From contig CM075193.1 in assembly GCA_037577475.1 (NCBI GenBank), forward strand, positions 5,964,685 to 6,028,684: 64,000 nt of DNA. Direction: 5' to 3'. The DNA comes from Chaunax sp. Z400 (Eukaryota > Chordata > Actinopteri > Lophiiformes > Chaunacidae). Shown here piece after piece: positions 52,305 to 64,000 of the stretch; the first letter of the stretch is position 1, and each line of letters opens with the position of its first letter. Under the pieces are notes generated by a model. It made no database searches, had not been told where the DNA came from, and saw only the letters and a list, made by a program, of their open reading frames with translations. The position numbers and the translations under genes are program-made.

Positions 52305-52432
52305 AAAGTTTATTTCAAGCAGCATAGAATCTTCCCACATTCAACACAAAATGCCTGAATAGCATCCACCATTAGAGCACTAAGTTGCAAATCAGATGTT
52401 AGCAGTAGAGTAAAATGTTTGTTTTTTTCTGT
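52305..52432 (+). mobile_element. Decayed Tc1 fragment, related to 58698-59830
   Basis: Shares blocks, in order, with the left part of the Tc1 relic at 58698-59830: ttcaacacaaaatgc, then gaatagcatccaccattaga (relic: gaacagcatcccccatgagc), ttgcaaat and ttagcagtagagt. Sequence between the first two blocks is deleted relative to that copy. Confidence 0.65.
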
Positions 52433-52702
52433 TGACACCTTGTGGATCATTGATGGTCTGGAGCTGCTTTGCATTTTGTGTAAGCAAGTCGAGCACTAAT
52501 GAAAGAAATTCTCATTAGTTTCAGCTTTATATTCACATCCAAAGTCAAAAGTGATGTTTAGAACCTGTCACTGGCATAATCTTACTCATGACGGTTAATT
52601 GGATTATTGCTTTGCCCACTCGTGCTTCTGAACCGTCCTTAAATGCAACATCAACGTCACACCACTCAGCCCTATAGTCCAAGTGATGAATCTAAAGCCC
52701 CA

Positions 52703-52938
52703 TTCACGCAGCGTTTTCAATGCATGACTTTTATTACATATTTATATTTTAATTATTTTTTTGTCATGATCCATTCTTTACAAAGCGCTGCTCGACGCAT
52801 GTGTTAGACGTCACACTAGATCCTAACGCTGCTGTGTTAAACGTCATGCTTCCTTTGCTCAGCATCAGAGCGACGCTGTTCCGCCCTTGTATTGTTCAGT
52901 GTGAACAAAAAAAAAAAAAAAAAATTAAAAAAAAAAAA
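52703..52938 (+). repeat. Possible retroelement-like unit ending in poly(A)
   Basis: A CpG-containing segment (gcccatt..., gacgctgttccgccc, ttcagtgtgaac) runs directly into about 35 bp of almost pure A. The A tail suggests a retroposed unit, but I recognise no family and see no target-site duplication. Confidence 0.35.
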
Positions 52939-53999
52939 GTGTTGAAAGTCTGTGAAAGAGGGACGAAGAAATGAAGTAAATGTAAAAATCACATACAGAG
53001 AGGGACGAACGGATTGAGAACCTTTCTGGAGAAACCACCACACTACTGGGGTCTGTTTGCAATCACTTCATGTTGCTCTGCAGCAGACAAGAGTGGGGAC
53101 AGGGACACAAGCAGGCCCAAGCACTGCATGTAGGAGGAAAATGTTTATTATAGCAAAATGTACCCAGGATTTACAGAGTGTAGTCTGGTTGCATTTTGCA
53201 GGATGATCTAGGCCATCTCTAAGAAACACTGGCAGCACGAATAACTCAAATGCAGAATGGCAAAGAGTATAATTATCTTCTGTATCGAGTGATCATTACA
53301 TGGCAATTAATACTGCAAACAAAGAAAAAATACCCGCCTGTTATTTCCTTCCCCTTTTATCTCTCTCTTTATCTCAATTAGCAGAATATGACATTGTCAA
53401 ATGAACTTACAGCTTATTGATGAGACATGGCAGCAGTTATGGAGCGGTCACCAAGAGTCTGTCTTCAGCTGTCTCAATCCTCTTTTCCCAAACAATGTTC
53501 CTAATCACATTTTATTGATTCATTTATAGCGACTCATAGAATATTTTAGTTTCTGTCTAACCCTTTTCTTACAAAGCAGGTGTATTACAATTAAATAGCC
53601 TCTCTTTTGCCAAAATCTCATAAGTGATGTCTCAATTTTCCTCTCTCGCCTGCTTCCCTTTTTCTCCTTTTCCCTTTAACCTTTTCTATAAGCTATGTCT
53701 TTGGGGGGAAGGAAGTGAGGTGCATGAAGGAAAGAGTGGAAGAAAGGGGGAGAAGAGCACACGACTCAATTATACATCAAAGCACATATGTTGGGGGACA
53801 CCACGGAAGGTGAAGGCAAGAAAGACGTGAAGGGGAAGATGGGTGAGGACAAGTGGGGTTTCACATGGATGAGAAGGGACTTTGGTGATGGTTAATGGTA
53901 TCAGGGAAAGTCAGTACCTACAGGGCTTACTTAAAAGAAAGAACAAAGAGGAAATATTGACATTTTTATTTATTTATTTATGACCCTTATAAAATGACT

Positions 54000-54800
54000 C
54001 CTTGACCATGGAAAAACCACTCCTAGAATAAGGAATCACATTGGTATCACTATTAGTTTTAAAGTTATTCAAGGAAAACAATATTTCACTGATGGTGTTT
54101 TCATCAGAATCTAATCTCTAAAATTTGATAGTTTCTTCCATGACAAATGTCCCCACCCTTCCTCCCAGTTTCATGGTCATCCATCAAGCAGATAATGTCG
54201 AACTGACAAAAACGGTCCAAAAAGCCCTATCTTGCAATGTTCATAAAAGTAGGAAAAAAAATACCTGACTCCGTCCTTTTATTCGGATCCACTCTGAAAT
54301 GTAATTGGTTCTTCCTTGCTACATGGCTAGGCCTTAGTTTCATAAAAGTTTGTCTGTTAGCTTATGCATACTATACAGAAATGGTGGAAAAGGCCCTATC
54401 GCAACGTTAAGTAAATTGAGACCAAATTCCTGACACCCCCCATTTGGATCCACCCGTAAATTTAATAGATTCTTCCCTGTCATAAGCCCAACCCTCCTAC
54501 AAAATGTCATGAAAACCTGTCAAGTGTTTGTGTGCGTTTTTGTTTAACTCTGCTCACAGAGGTCAGAGTGGTGAAATCATTACCTCCTCTGCAGAGGCAC
54601 CAAACTGTTTGCCATATTATCATTACTTTTTGAAAAACTGAGGCATGAAGAATCTCACAATGTTAAAGGTGGTGGAAAAAAATGATCCAAAACTTGATCC
54701 GGATCCGTTTCAAAATCTAATCACCACGTTTTACAAAATCTGACTGAAATCTATTAAGAACATAAGATATACAGTAAAAAATGTCAAGGGTTTAACCTCT
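54000..54800 (+). repeat. Degenerate tandem repeat of a dispersed teleost family
   Basis: A block of about 170 bp recurs at about 54225, 54394 and, more diverged, 54651. Each copy has a phrase like caatgttnataaa, then ggatcc and then aatctaatnnnttcttcc. A partial copy precedes the first. No coding capacity. Confidence 0.6.
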
Positions 54801-57800
54801 GGGTGCATGAACCCCTTAATGAATATTATGGTCATCTGCCCAGTCAACTCAGATTGCTGTGCATGTGTAGCACTTGACAAAAAGGGATAAAAAGGCAGAC
54901 AGCAGTTGGGATGCCTTCCTGAAAACGAATATTTGAGCCTATTTTAGACTCGACCCAAATTTCAGCTTCCTTTGGTGCTGTTCAGTGTACAAGAGAGCAA
55001 GAAACGATCTTAGCCTGATCTACAACCAGACAACCAGAGTGTTTGAAAGGCGAGGCAACATCAGACTGACTGAAACAACTTGAAAATGTAGCCGAGTTTT
55101 AACAAAGATGAGCTCTAACTTAGAGTTTACACATGTCCCTGTCACGAGATGTTTGTTGTGGTTGTTATGTATGCATAGCAACGTAACTCTGTAAAGACTG
55201 AGATCTCAGATGTAAACTGAACAGGACAAGTAGTGGAACGTGTTTGTGCATGTATAGCAGACTAGATGTGTGTAAAAAAAATAGCCCTAACGCTGTGTTA
55301 TTATTATCTTTGACTTTATATAATACCACTGATAAAAAGGGAAAACTGTGGGTAGCACCTGCTTTTCTCTTCATCTTTCTTTCATACGTCTTTATAATGT
55401 ATATTTTTTTCTTTATTCTTCTCTCCCAGCCACCTTGGTTGTGGAAGTGACAGCCAAAACAGATTCGAGCAAAGAGGAAAGGCTATAAAGCTCTATTAAG
55501 GAATATCTAGTCCCGGTTGGAGGAAAAGTGAGGGAAAAAACAGATGACTGGGGAGGAAAGCTCATACTGAGACAGGGAAGAAGACACCAGGAAGAATTGT
55601 TGAGAGATTTGCATAATGCCAAATGAAACCCTGGTGAGTTTGAAGGCACGATTTTAGCTGAATATTGTTATAGCTATAGTATTATACACCCAGAGGGATG
55701 GCAATCTCCCGGTCAAGTGGGCTGTTTTTGTGAAACATTTAAATCTGAGGAAAAAATTTGGATTACATAAACAATTCCTGCAGCCTGATATGAAATGGTG
55801 CAGGTGACAAAAATAGGAGGGAGTTCAATTCAGTTTTTAGTTTAGTTGTTTCGATTTGCAAATATCGTCTGGCAGGTACGTTGAGTACTTGGTGAAGAAA
55901 TGCTAAAATTGTTGTTGCAAGAAGATGACAAGTGTGTCAAGAACAAATTCAAATGGAGTCTGTTAGAAAATAAGACAATTAGCATAAAGCTGGGAAAGAT
56001 TTCAGAAAATGTCACGGAGAATTTATCGCCATCCATCAGAAAGGCAGACATTATTAAAGCTAAAGCTTTGGGTACATACTTGAAAAGACTATATTGCTTA
56101 AAAAAAACACGGAGCAGCAGTTTCTATTTGCCAAAATTATTTTAAAAATATTATATAATTATTCGCTTGGATCGGCGTTCTGTGCCCTACCATTGACATC
56201 AAACAGTTAAACTTTGGGGTTCTTTATCAAAGTCCTTGACACTGGATCAACCAGAGGTTATTCCTTTCATCCCCGTTGATGACACTATTGAAAGTTTTCT
56301 AGAATATTCCATTTAATACACTCAGAGATGCCAAAGAATTCTTCTGATTTAGATCAACTGGTCAATAGGAGTAACTAGAATAAGAATAAGAATAATTCAG
56401 TATACCAGTAGGGTTGCAATAAGTCATCTACTGTATAAAAAAAAAAATCTGTTGTGTTTGTTGTTGACAGATTAAAAAAATACATTTAAGATTCCTGTCT
56501 TAGAATTTAAATGAAGCTCTAATGTAAGTTCAGTCAGGAAGACTAAACCTTAGACACTCGGGTTATACTTTATTTCTCATGCGGTTTTGTCATTCACACC
56601 TCTCATGCATGCTCAATCTTATTTTCCTGCTATCACAGTCAGGGCCGTCAACTGTTATCAGCTGTTCTCATCAGCCGGTTACATCTATCCAACAGCACAG
56701 CGACACACCTTCATTGTCAGCCCATCATGTTGTCTTTTGAAATATGACTCTCCGTTCCTCTTGTTCTTTCATGTTGCTGTTTTGCACACCCTCCGCCTCC
56801 CCATCACCACCCAGTCTTCAAGATTTCATTCATCATCTTCACCAGGGTCATCAGCCACCACCACCACTATCTGGACTCCAAGGGGGGATATATATATCTT
56901 GCTGCTGCTCAGAACAGATGCCCTTCGATCTCGATCTCCCTGAAGAGTCTAAGCGCCAAAGACATTGACACCAAAGACTTTCCAGCATACTAATCACATT
57001 TCATTTGATGTGATAAACATTCTTGTTTTCTTCAACCACTAGTCTCTCCTGATTGAAATACAGTAAGTCTATGACAACGCAAAAAGCCACGAGAGCTAGC
57101 TCCTCGTCTTCCTTTGTCTCTCCCGCCCAGACAAACCTAAAGGAAACACACAAGCACCTGCAAAATATGAAGAGACTGACAAGATGTACAACTGTCTTCC
57201 AGGTTCGCAAAACCTTGTCGGAATTCATAACTCTGCCAAGGGAGTGTTGGAGTGAAGGGAGAGTGCCAAAGGCAAGATGGGGGTGGGGATTGGGTGGTGG
57301 GACCCACAAACTTGAAAGAAAGGGAGAGAGGGAGCGACAGGTTGATTTATTCAAAGAGTGAGGAGTGGGTGAATCAAACTTTAATGGCTTTTGGGAGTGC
57401 AACCATTCTCCCCCTTCAATCGCACCCCTCTCTCTGTTTTTCCTTGTGTGCTCCAACCTAACTCCCCTCTCATCTGGCTCTGTCTGCCCCCATCTCTCAG
57501 TCTCTCTCTCTCTCACACAAATAAGCTTTTCGATGGTCACTCCCAAAGACAAGCCTTCCCTTTTTCTGACAAATGAATCCATGCCCATCGCTGCGTAGCA
57601 CGCAAATCAAGGTGCTCTTCATGCTCAGCAGGATAAAGTAAATGACAGAAAGATAAATAGAGGAAGAGGAGGTGATTTACCTTCACGAGTGGCGGCGTAT
57701 GTGATGCCCAGGCAGTATTTGTTGCGTTAACCCCTGGACTGGAAAGGATGTGCAGAAGAATTGTTCTACAGGCACGACATCCGCTCTGACAACTCACTTA

Positions 57801-58697
57801 AGCGGCCATTTGCACTGAAAGGCTTACTGAAGTCTACAAATGAGTCATCTCTGGAAGTGAATGACTGCACTCACTCCTTTCAAACTGCACAGTACTTTTG
57901 ACACATGAACAGGCTTGCCTAGAGTGAATACCTATCTGCAGATGTGAAATTACAATCCCATCCACACACACATTAAACAAAGCCCATCAGACCAAATGCA
58001 GACCGAAATTAAGGGGCTCTTCCTGCATGAAATATGTGAACATACCGAGGCTAAAACATATAATTGTGTTGTATAAAAAATTGAGGAGTTAGTGTAGGAG
58101 TTGCATTCGTTTTGTAGAGGATTTGTTCTAATCAGTACTATCAGAAATAATCATGTGCGCAGATGGAAAACAATCTAAAAAATGGACAGAACTAATAAGA
58201 GTTTTGTGTTTCAACAGGTTTTGTATTCATGATCTCATTATTCACTATAACAGGTATGATGCAGAGCATCAGCAGAGTAAGGATGCTTTCAATACTTTTG
58301 GTTAGAATTGGGTCCTAAACATCAATAAAGTCAGAAATGGGTGCTGGGGGTGAGTAAAGTATTGACTGCTTCCCATTTACCCTTCTCACTTTATCCATTT
58401 TTCTCTCTTTCTCCCTAAATCCCCCCCATCCCTCCCTCCCAACGGGGCTCAGGGTGTTAGTGTCAGGCAGAATTCTCTTTGAGGCCTGTGCCTGTCAAGC
58501 AGCCACCACTCAGCTCAGTAACCACTGGATTCAATTACACTACAGGACAGGAGGAGAGATGATACTGAAATCATTATGGGCTAAATCCAAACTTCTAGGC
58601 AGCATGTGTGCGTTTTGTGTGTGTGTGCGTGTGTGTGTGTGTTGAGTTTCGTAAATGAGCCTTGTGTTTGTTGGCGTTCGTGTCTGTAAGTTCCATG

Positions 58698-59830
58698 TAC
58701 AGTTGGAAGCAACATTATTCAACCACCATTGTATTTTAGGTTTATTGGCAAAATGTATTTATCAGCAGTTTGCAAAAAAAACAAATCACACAAGAACAGT
58801 TCAAACGGCTCAAAAAACAGATTTGGATTTTTTTTTTCTTTTTCCAAATTCAACACAAAATGCTACAAAATAAATCCAAAATGACTACTGCAGTCGCAAA
58901 ATTATTCAACCTCCTGAACAGCATCCCCCATGAGCACATTTGCAAATTGGCTATTGTTAAAACACTGTGCCAACCTTCATAGACTTACTTTAGCAGTAGA
59001 GTCCCAAAGTGTTTTTTCTGTTTAGAACTAAATTTACATAAGAGCTCCATGGATGAACTCCATGACGTTCACCACTGCTGAGTTACTGAGTCAACACCAG
59101 TGACTCAAAACCTGCTAGTTAACCACAGAAGTTTTGGGATGCTGTTCTGTGAGCGATGACACAAAACTAACTTTTAGGGCCTATGGATCAGCAGTTTGTC
59201 TGGAGGAGGAAGAATGAAGGTTATGCTGAAAAGAACATCCTACAGTGAAGCATGGCAGCATCTGGGTGATGATCTGGAAACCTGCAGCGTGTAGAGGGTA
59301 AGATGGATTCCGTCATGTATCGGGAAATCCTAGAGGAAAACGTCTCACCACCTGTGAGGAAGGTGAAGCTTGGGCGTCATTGGACATTCCAAAAGGACAA
59401 TGATTCCAAGCAGACCTCAAAGTCCACCAAGGTTTGGTTACACAAGATGTCCTGGATCATTATAGAGTGGCCGTCACAGTCGCCTGACTTGCATCTCATA
59501 GAAAATCTCTGGTAGGATTTGAAGAAGGTGGTTGCAGCACATAAACCCATGAATATTCCAGAACTGGGGGCCTTTGTCCATGAGGAATGGGCTAAGATTC
59601 CTCAGGCACGCTGCCGGAAGCTGGTGTCTGGATATGCATCATGTTTGCAGCAGCTAAAAGGTCTAAAGTACTAGAGATGCTTATCATTAATGAGTTAAAT
59701 CATTTTGAGACTGAGTCAATAAAAGTAGCATCTTGTGTTATATTTGGGAAAGATCACTTGTAATATCTGTTGTATTGAGTTTTTTTTTTACTGTTTCAAT
59801 GGGGGTTAATGATCTAATTTTATGACTGTA
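58698..59830 (+). mobile_element. Tc1-family DNA transposon relic (DD34E), defective
   Basis: Imperfect 34-bp terminal inverted repeats (58698-58731 and 59797-59830, 20 of 34 positions identical, both starting TACAGT and ending CCATTG inward) are bounded by TA at each end, as in Tc1 insertions. The plus-strand frame from 59303 encodes the C-terminal catalytic half of a Tc1 transposase. It has FQKDND with the second catalytic Asp, and WPSQSPDLHLIENLW with the catalytic Glu exactly 34 residues later. A stop codon (59513-59515) follows ENLW, after which the homology continues in frame to about 59670. The N-terminal DNA-binding half is missing or unreadable and the element is about 1.1 kb, short for Tc1. 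It is inactive as a transposase source. Its orientation is opposite to cdh23. Confidence 0.9.
59303..59671 (+). pseudogene. Tc1 transposase pseudogene, C-terminal half
   Basis: Open from DSVMYREILEEN to ENLW, stopped by TAG at 59513-59515, then in-frame homology DLKKVVAAHKPMNIPELG to QQLKGLKY before a terminal stop. The DD34E spacing is kept, but the first catalytic Asp and the helix-turn-helix region are not readable upstream. The nonsense codon and the missing N-terminus show decay. Confidence 0.88.
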
Positions 59831-61527
59831 ATTTCAAAATAAATGTATTTCACTACAATTGCACTACACACTTTTTTTAATCTCCCTAAAGACATTGCAA
59901 CTTGGTCATCCATATACGGTATATACTTTTACAGCAGAAACATTGTTTGTAACCTGGTAAACAAATTATCTTTGGCTCAGGGCAGAGCACAGCAAAAGTT
60001 TTTTGGTTTGAATTTCAGCTTTCACAAGCGAACAAATGCAAAAAAAACAACCCAAAAAGCAATATAACAGATTCATCTATGCTTTACCTGACAGCGACAG
60101 AGGGCACATCAAATAACAGGTGCCTCTATTTTGCTGCCAGAGCCCACATCAAGCACTAAACAGCTTACTCACAGGCGTAATAGGAGCTCTCAAACACCCG
60201 CTGCCAATATTCTCTAAAACGTGTGCATTTTTCTGTGTGTGTTACTGTGTGCATGCGATGATGTCATTCTATTCAACTCAAAAGAGTTTGGAGGAGGAAG
60301 CCAAATGTCGGTGGCTAAAAGGATGCTAGTTGAAAGTCATATTTTCCATACAACTGTTCTTGAGCTTACCAAACACAAAATACCCGGCTTATAAAGAATA
60401 TAATTAAACAGAGGAATAGATTTTTGTTCTGGGCAGTATGCCACAACATTTTTAAAGAATTAATAAAGAAATAAAGAAAAACTGAACATTGGTCTTAATT
60501 ATTGTTTTAGGAAAAAATTACGTCCGGTTTGATGATGAGGATTCTGTTAATATGCTTCTACTGATTATCTTAAAAACAACCAAACACAGAAAACAGACTG
60601 CAGGGTTTTTCCTTCTTTAGATTTCACTGAAGGTTTTCCAACTCGAGCAGCCAGGTTCTATGACATCAGCCGTAGTTCATCAGAGCTTACTGTAGGTTAG
60701 AGAGGGACAATGAGATATGGCTGATAGAAAATAGAGGCTGAGGAGGGATTTGCTCACCTGCACGACACACATGAGATGGTGAACAGATTAATATTGGATA
60801 TCTATCACTTGGAGCCTCTTTCTTGTCTGCCTGTTTGCCAACACATTTAATCCATCTACGTGCTGCATTACTGCGCTCATCTGAAGTCGGCTATACAATC
60901 TGGTGTGCATCGGTACTGTGTTATCATCGACTGCACCTCACAACTACAGTAGATAAGGATGAATGTGAATATTGGCAAGATGATGAAAAATAAGTTATAT
61001 TTAAATTCTGTAAATCCTGTATGTTGAGGGGCTCAACCAAATAAATAAACCACGCTTTAACAAAGCTACCCTGCTAAAACCAATGGAAACCAGGTATGGG
61101 CATCTATAAATAAATGCATATCTATAAACTATGGATTTAAACATGTAATGTGAATGTGTCCGATTCAATAATGGCATAGAGAAAATGTTTTTTCTTTTTG
61201 CATGTTTGTGGGTGAAGGACAGATCAGCACTCGAAAAACAGGCAAGGCAGAAAAGGGAAGCAGAACAGTACAAGTGACTAAAAAGGGAATTGAGTTTGTG
61301 GTCAGGGGACCTTACGGCTCTGGAGATGTCTTTACTGTTAGTGGCATTTGTGGCATTTACTGGCATTTGATATTATCACAGCAGCACTGAAAGGAACTCT
61401 CAGTGGAGGTGTGATAGTCAGCCAGCTGGTGGGAGGTCCCGGTGTCTTATTGGGTGAGGGTCTCTCTTAAAAACATGGATGTTTTCACAGATGCACAAAA
61501 ACATTTAGGGTTTATCAATAGAGGACC

Positions 61528-61690
61528 TTTTATATTATATAGAGCTTTTCTAGTCTGAACAATGGTACAGCCTTTAGGAGCAAATAGGGGTTCAGTACAG
61601 TATCTTGTTTCTTCGACAGATAGACTACAAAGGACGGGGATTGATCTGGCAATCTTCCAATTAATGGACGCTCTACCTCTTGAGCCTGTG
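61528..61690 (-). mobile_element. tRNA-derived SINE-like repeat, diverged copy
   Basis: On the minus strand it begins caggctcaagaggtagagcg, an A-box-like head, followed by a decayed B box and then a body that matches 8963-9205 (ctgtcgaag, ctgaacccc, gactagaaaagctctatata). Same family and orientation as that copy. Confidence 0.65.
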
Positions 61691-62371
61691 AAATAGACGC
61701 CTCAGTATGTTGTGGGCTCCCTACATCGTCTCATCCAGTAATGGATTTGGGTTATGACCCATCTGCTGCTCAATCAAAACATTATTTCTAGTGATAGCTC
61801 CTTGTATTCAGTCTGTGATGCTTGCTGCCTGAGTGTGGGATGCTTTAAATCTAGCCAGCTCATTAGCACTGACAGAGGGAATGCTAGCAGCCCACCTGCT
61901 CCCCTTCACCCTCTTTATGGCTCTACAAATTAAAACGACATTTACTCACACTCTCTCTCGCTCTCCCCCACACGGCACTGCTCACCTTACCACTCACATT
62001 GGTTTATCTGCTCACCGCTGAGCTGCATCAGGCCCATCTCAATACCTCCTCCCTAACTGTTCTGTTTCAACAACCCTAAAGCACTTTTTTTTCTCCTTTT
62101 GGTATTCTGTGTCACTGCTTGTGCTAAATCTCATTATTTGAGTTCTTTGTCTACTCTGTCATCCTTCACTTGCATCAGCCTCTCATCTTTTTCTCTGTGT
62201 TGTCAACTTCAGGAGGACTATCTAGTGGCTTCTCTGGCACGTCCAGTGAGGGAATGCTTTGTTTTGTGGAGGGGAGTTAGGATCCCCGAGGTAATGACAC
62301 CATAAAAAAAATGCAGATTACAAAACTTAGTGAAACTAAGTGAAAACTAGTGAAAACAAGATAAGGTGGAT

Positions 62372-62413
62372 AAGCTGGGGCAGAGAAAGGAAAAGCTGGG
62401 GCAGAGAAAGGAA
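62372..62413 (+). repeat. Tandem duplication of a 21-bp unit
   Basis: aagctggggcagagaaagg occurs twice at a period of 21 bp (62372 and 62393). A recent slippage product with no apparent function. Confidence 0.85.
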
Positions 62414-62527
62414 AAGCAAGGTACAGTGTGGAAGAAGAAGACACTAATCCCCTAACTCTGCTACTGCCAGGTGGAAGAGGTGGAAGGTTTAAATGAAGAG
62501 CTTCGTTTTTGTCTTGTCAGTTTTGTT

Positions 62528-62868
62528 TTAAAGAGGTAAAACCTCCAGCAACACTTACAGTATCAGGAACAACTTTATTACTAGACCAACACGTTTCGGC
62601 TTGTGGCTCTCTGCCAGTCTGGGACAATGATTGGCCTGAAACCATATGACCATTTACCCAACCTATAGGTGCCTCATTGGCTGATATGTGTGCAGATGTA
62701 CATGATTGGTTGTCTTTCATATTTTTTTGGCCTTTGTGAATCTTTTTTTCTGCTTCATACATCATACCCCTTTTAAAATGTGGTTTGCAATCTGTTTTAT
62801 GATGACCCCGATGAAGGCCACAAGCCAAAAAGCGTTGAGCTAGTAATAAAGTTGTTTTTACCTCTTTA
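62528..62868. mobile_element. Terminal-inverted-repeat element (MITE-like)
   Basis: The right arm (62817-62868), inverted, reads taaagaggtaaaaacaactt, then tattactagctcaacg and ggcttgtggcc. The left arm (62528-62607) has the same order, with about 27 extra bases after taaagaggtaaaa. The interior, about 210 bp, has no coding capacity. I recall the phrase acgtttcggcttgtggc from fish repeats but cannot name the family. Confidence 0.7.
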
Positions 62869-63139
62869 GGCCAGAAACCCCTTCTCTGCTTCTTGCAATT
62901 TTGTTTTTAAATTTATCATTATTTGTTAAGATTTGTGATGAAATACATTCCATCTGCTTTGGTACACAGACCGTACACAACCACCAAGTTGGCATATTTT
63001 ATTTTGATTTATTTTTGAGTTATGTCTCATTATTACACTTACAAACTACTGTATTTTCAATGCAAAGAAGTGCCAGTAAATTAGAGTCACTCTTGTGTCC
63101 AGTGTATTAGGGAATCTGATTGATTACCAAATCTCATTG

Positions 63140-63140
<1 letters not shown>

Positions 63141-63178
<38 letters not shown>
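63141..63178. repeat. (TA)19 microsatellite
   Basis: Perfect 38-bp TA run, prone to cruciform formation. Intronic. Confidence 0.95.
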
Positions 63179-63183
<5 letters not shown>

Positions 63184-64000
63184 AGCATTGTAAGCACAGT
63201 AAAAGGGCTGGACTGATATAAGCAGTAATTTGTAGAGTGATGAATGGGAACGAACGATATCTGAGTGACTGAGGGTCAAAGGCAGCTCTTTAGCTTTTCC
63301 AGAGGCTAAACCAAAGCCTTTTGTTGCAGAGCTTGGAAAGTCTGTGTTGACGATAAGTGAGTCCCACACAACGGAGCAGTGGCTGTATTAGCCTGAGAGA
63401 ACCTCCTCTGGTGGGTGGTCTAAACAGCCACGTCTGAACGGTCCTTCTTTCTCCAGTTTATTTTCCTGACTTTATGGATTGTGGAGAGAAAAAGCCAGTG
63501 GCTTTGAAGATTTGGTGAGGACTCAGAAAGGGGTATATGCTCAATATCAACACAACAAGATGTGTGGATGTGTGTGTGTTTGCATGTGTGGATTTCAGCC
63601 CCTGTTTGAAGTCCTTCACTCCACTCTGGCAATTACTTCTATCAAGGATTAGATGAGGGAGAGGGCAAAGAGGAGAAAGATGGAAGAAAGTGAGAGCTGA
63701 GAAGGGAGGTAGCATATTTGGAGAGAGGACAGAGAAGTGAGAGGAATGGAGAGAGGAGAAACGAGATTGAGGTCTCCAGTGCGGTTAGCGTTTTTCTTCC
63801 CTATAATGAGGCTGTGCACACTCTCTAAGCGGGAGCTAGAGGACACCTCCTCAAATCTTAGGAAGATCACAGGTGCAGCAAAACACAGCTATTTCAAGAA
63901 CAGCTGAGGGTGAAAAGCACAATGAACAGCTGACGATCACCATAAGCTTGATGGAGTCGCCGTTCATTTACTACTAGGTCATGACATTGAGGTGAATGTC

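Larger units (their letters stand above)
38147..64000 (-). other. cdh23: cdh23 upstream intron, at least 25.9 kb, no exon found
   Basis: The exon at 37952-38146 begins in phase 0 at the N of ENTPVG, so an EC1 exon ending ...PE must lie upstream. Searching the minus strand by eye for EC1 landmarks (VNDNAPTF, DTGVVWLRQPLDRE, FFTN) I found none up to 64000. The interval holds a SINE tail, a Tc1 relic with a second fragment, a terminal-inverted-repeat element, a hairpin and simple repeats. Most of the remaining sequence shows nothing identifiable. A tiny exon could have been missed. Confidence 0.65.

Noticed and set aside
57001..57588. 195-codon minus-strand open frame
   Set aside because: Composition is low-complexity (Arg/Glu-rich then Ser/Pro-rich), several other frames over the same stretch are open too, and no domain or splice context supports it. 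Likely chance in a GC- and CT-rich patch.

Overview
The window is vertebrate genomic DNA, almost certainly from a teleost fish. It holds nine small coding exons, all on the minus strand, separated by introns of up to many kilobases. The intronic sequence is full of long (GT/AC)n microsatellites and of repeat families I recognise from fish genomes: Tc1/mariner relics, tRNA-headed SINE fragments and short inverted-repeat elements. There are no prokaryotic features and no operons, phage or CRISPR. I see no RNA genes outside the SINEs.

The nine exons form one gene, cadherin-23 (cdh23). Read right to left they are 38146-37952, 37867-37739, 34647-34569, 19678-19566, 17169-16981, 13216-13067, 12397-12239, 1558-1494 and 595-358. 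Each has AG/GT splice boundaries. Their phases chain perfectly, and the total is 1317 nt, or 439 codons. The conceptual protein runs without a stop from early EC2 to the start of EC6 and is collinear with vertebrate CDH23 as I remember it. Cadherin-23 is the upper half of the hair-cell tip link, where it binds protocadherin-15. It is the Usher 1D/DFNB12 gene in humans and the sputnik gene in zebrafish.

Layout: 1-357 is the intron after the EC5/EC6 exon. EC4 to EC6 lie in 358-13216, and most of EC3 in 16981-34647. EC2 and the EC2/EC3 junction lie in 37739-38146, split by an intron of only 84 nt. From 38147 to 64000 I find no further exon. The exons for the signal peptide and EC1 must lie to the right of the window, and those for EC6 onward to the left.

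The most interesting feature is how close simple repeats sit to cdh23 splice sites. A (UG)11 run replaces the polypyrimidine tract of the EC2 acceptor. A roughly 520-nt CU-only tract with no AG precedes the EC3/EC4 acceptor. A (UCCA) run abuts the EC3 acceptor. A (CA)29 run starts 14 nt inside the EC5 donor. I found no evidence of a wholly new gene system. The other findings are inverted repeats, decayed transposons and speculative regulatory clusters.
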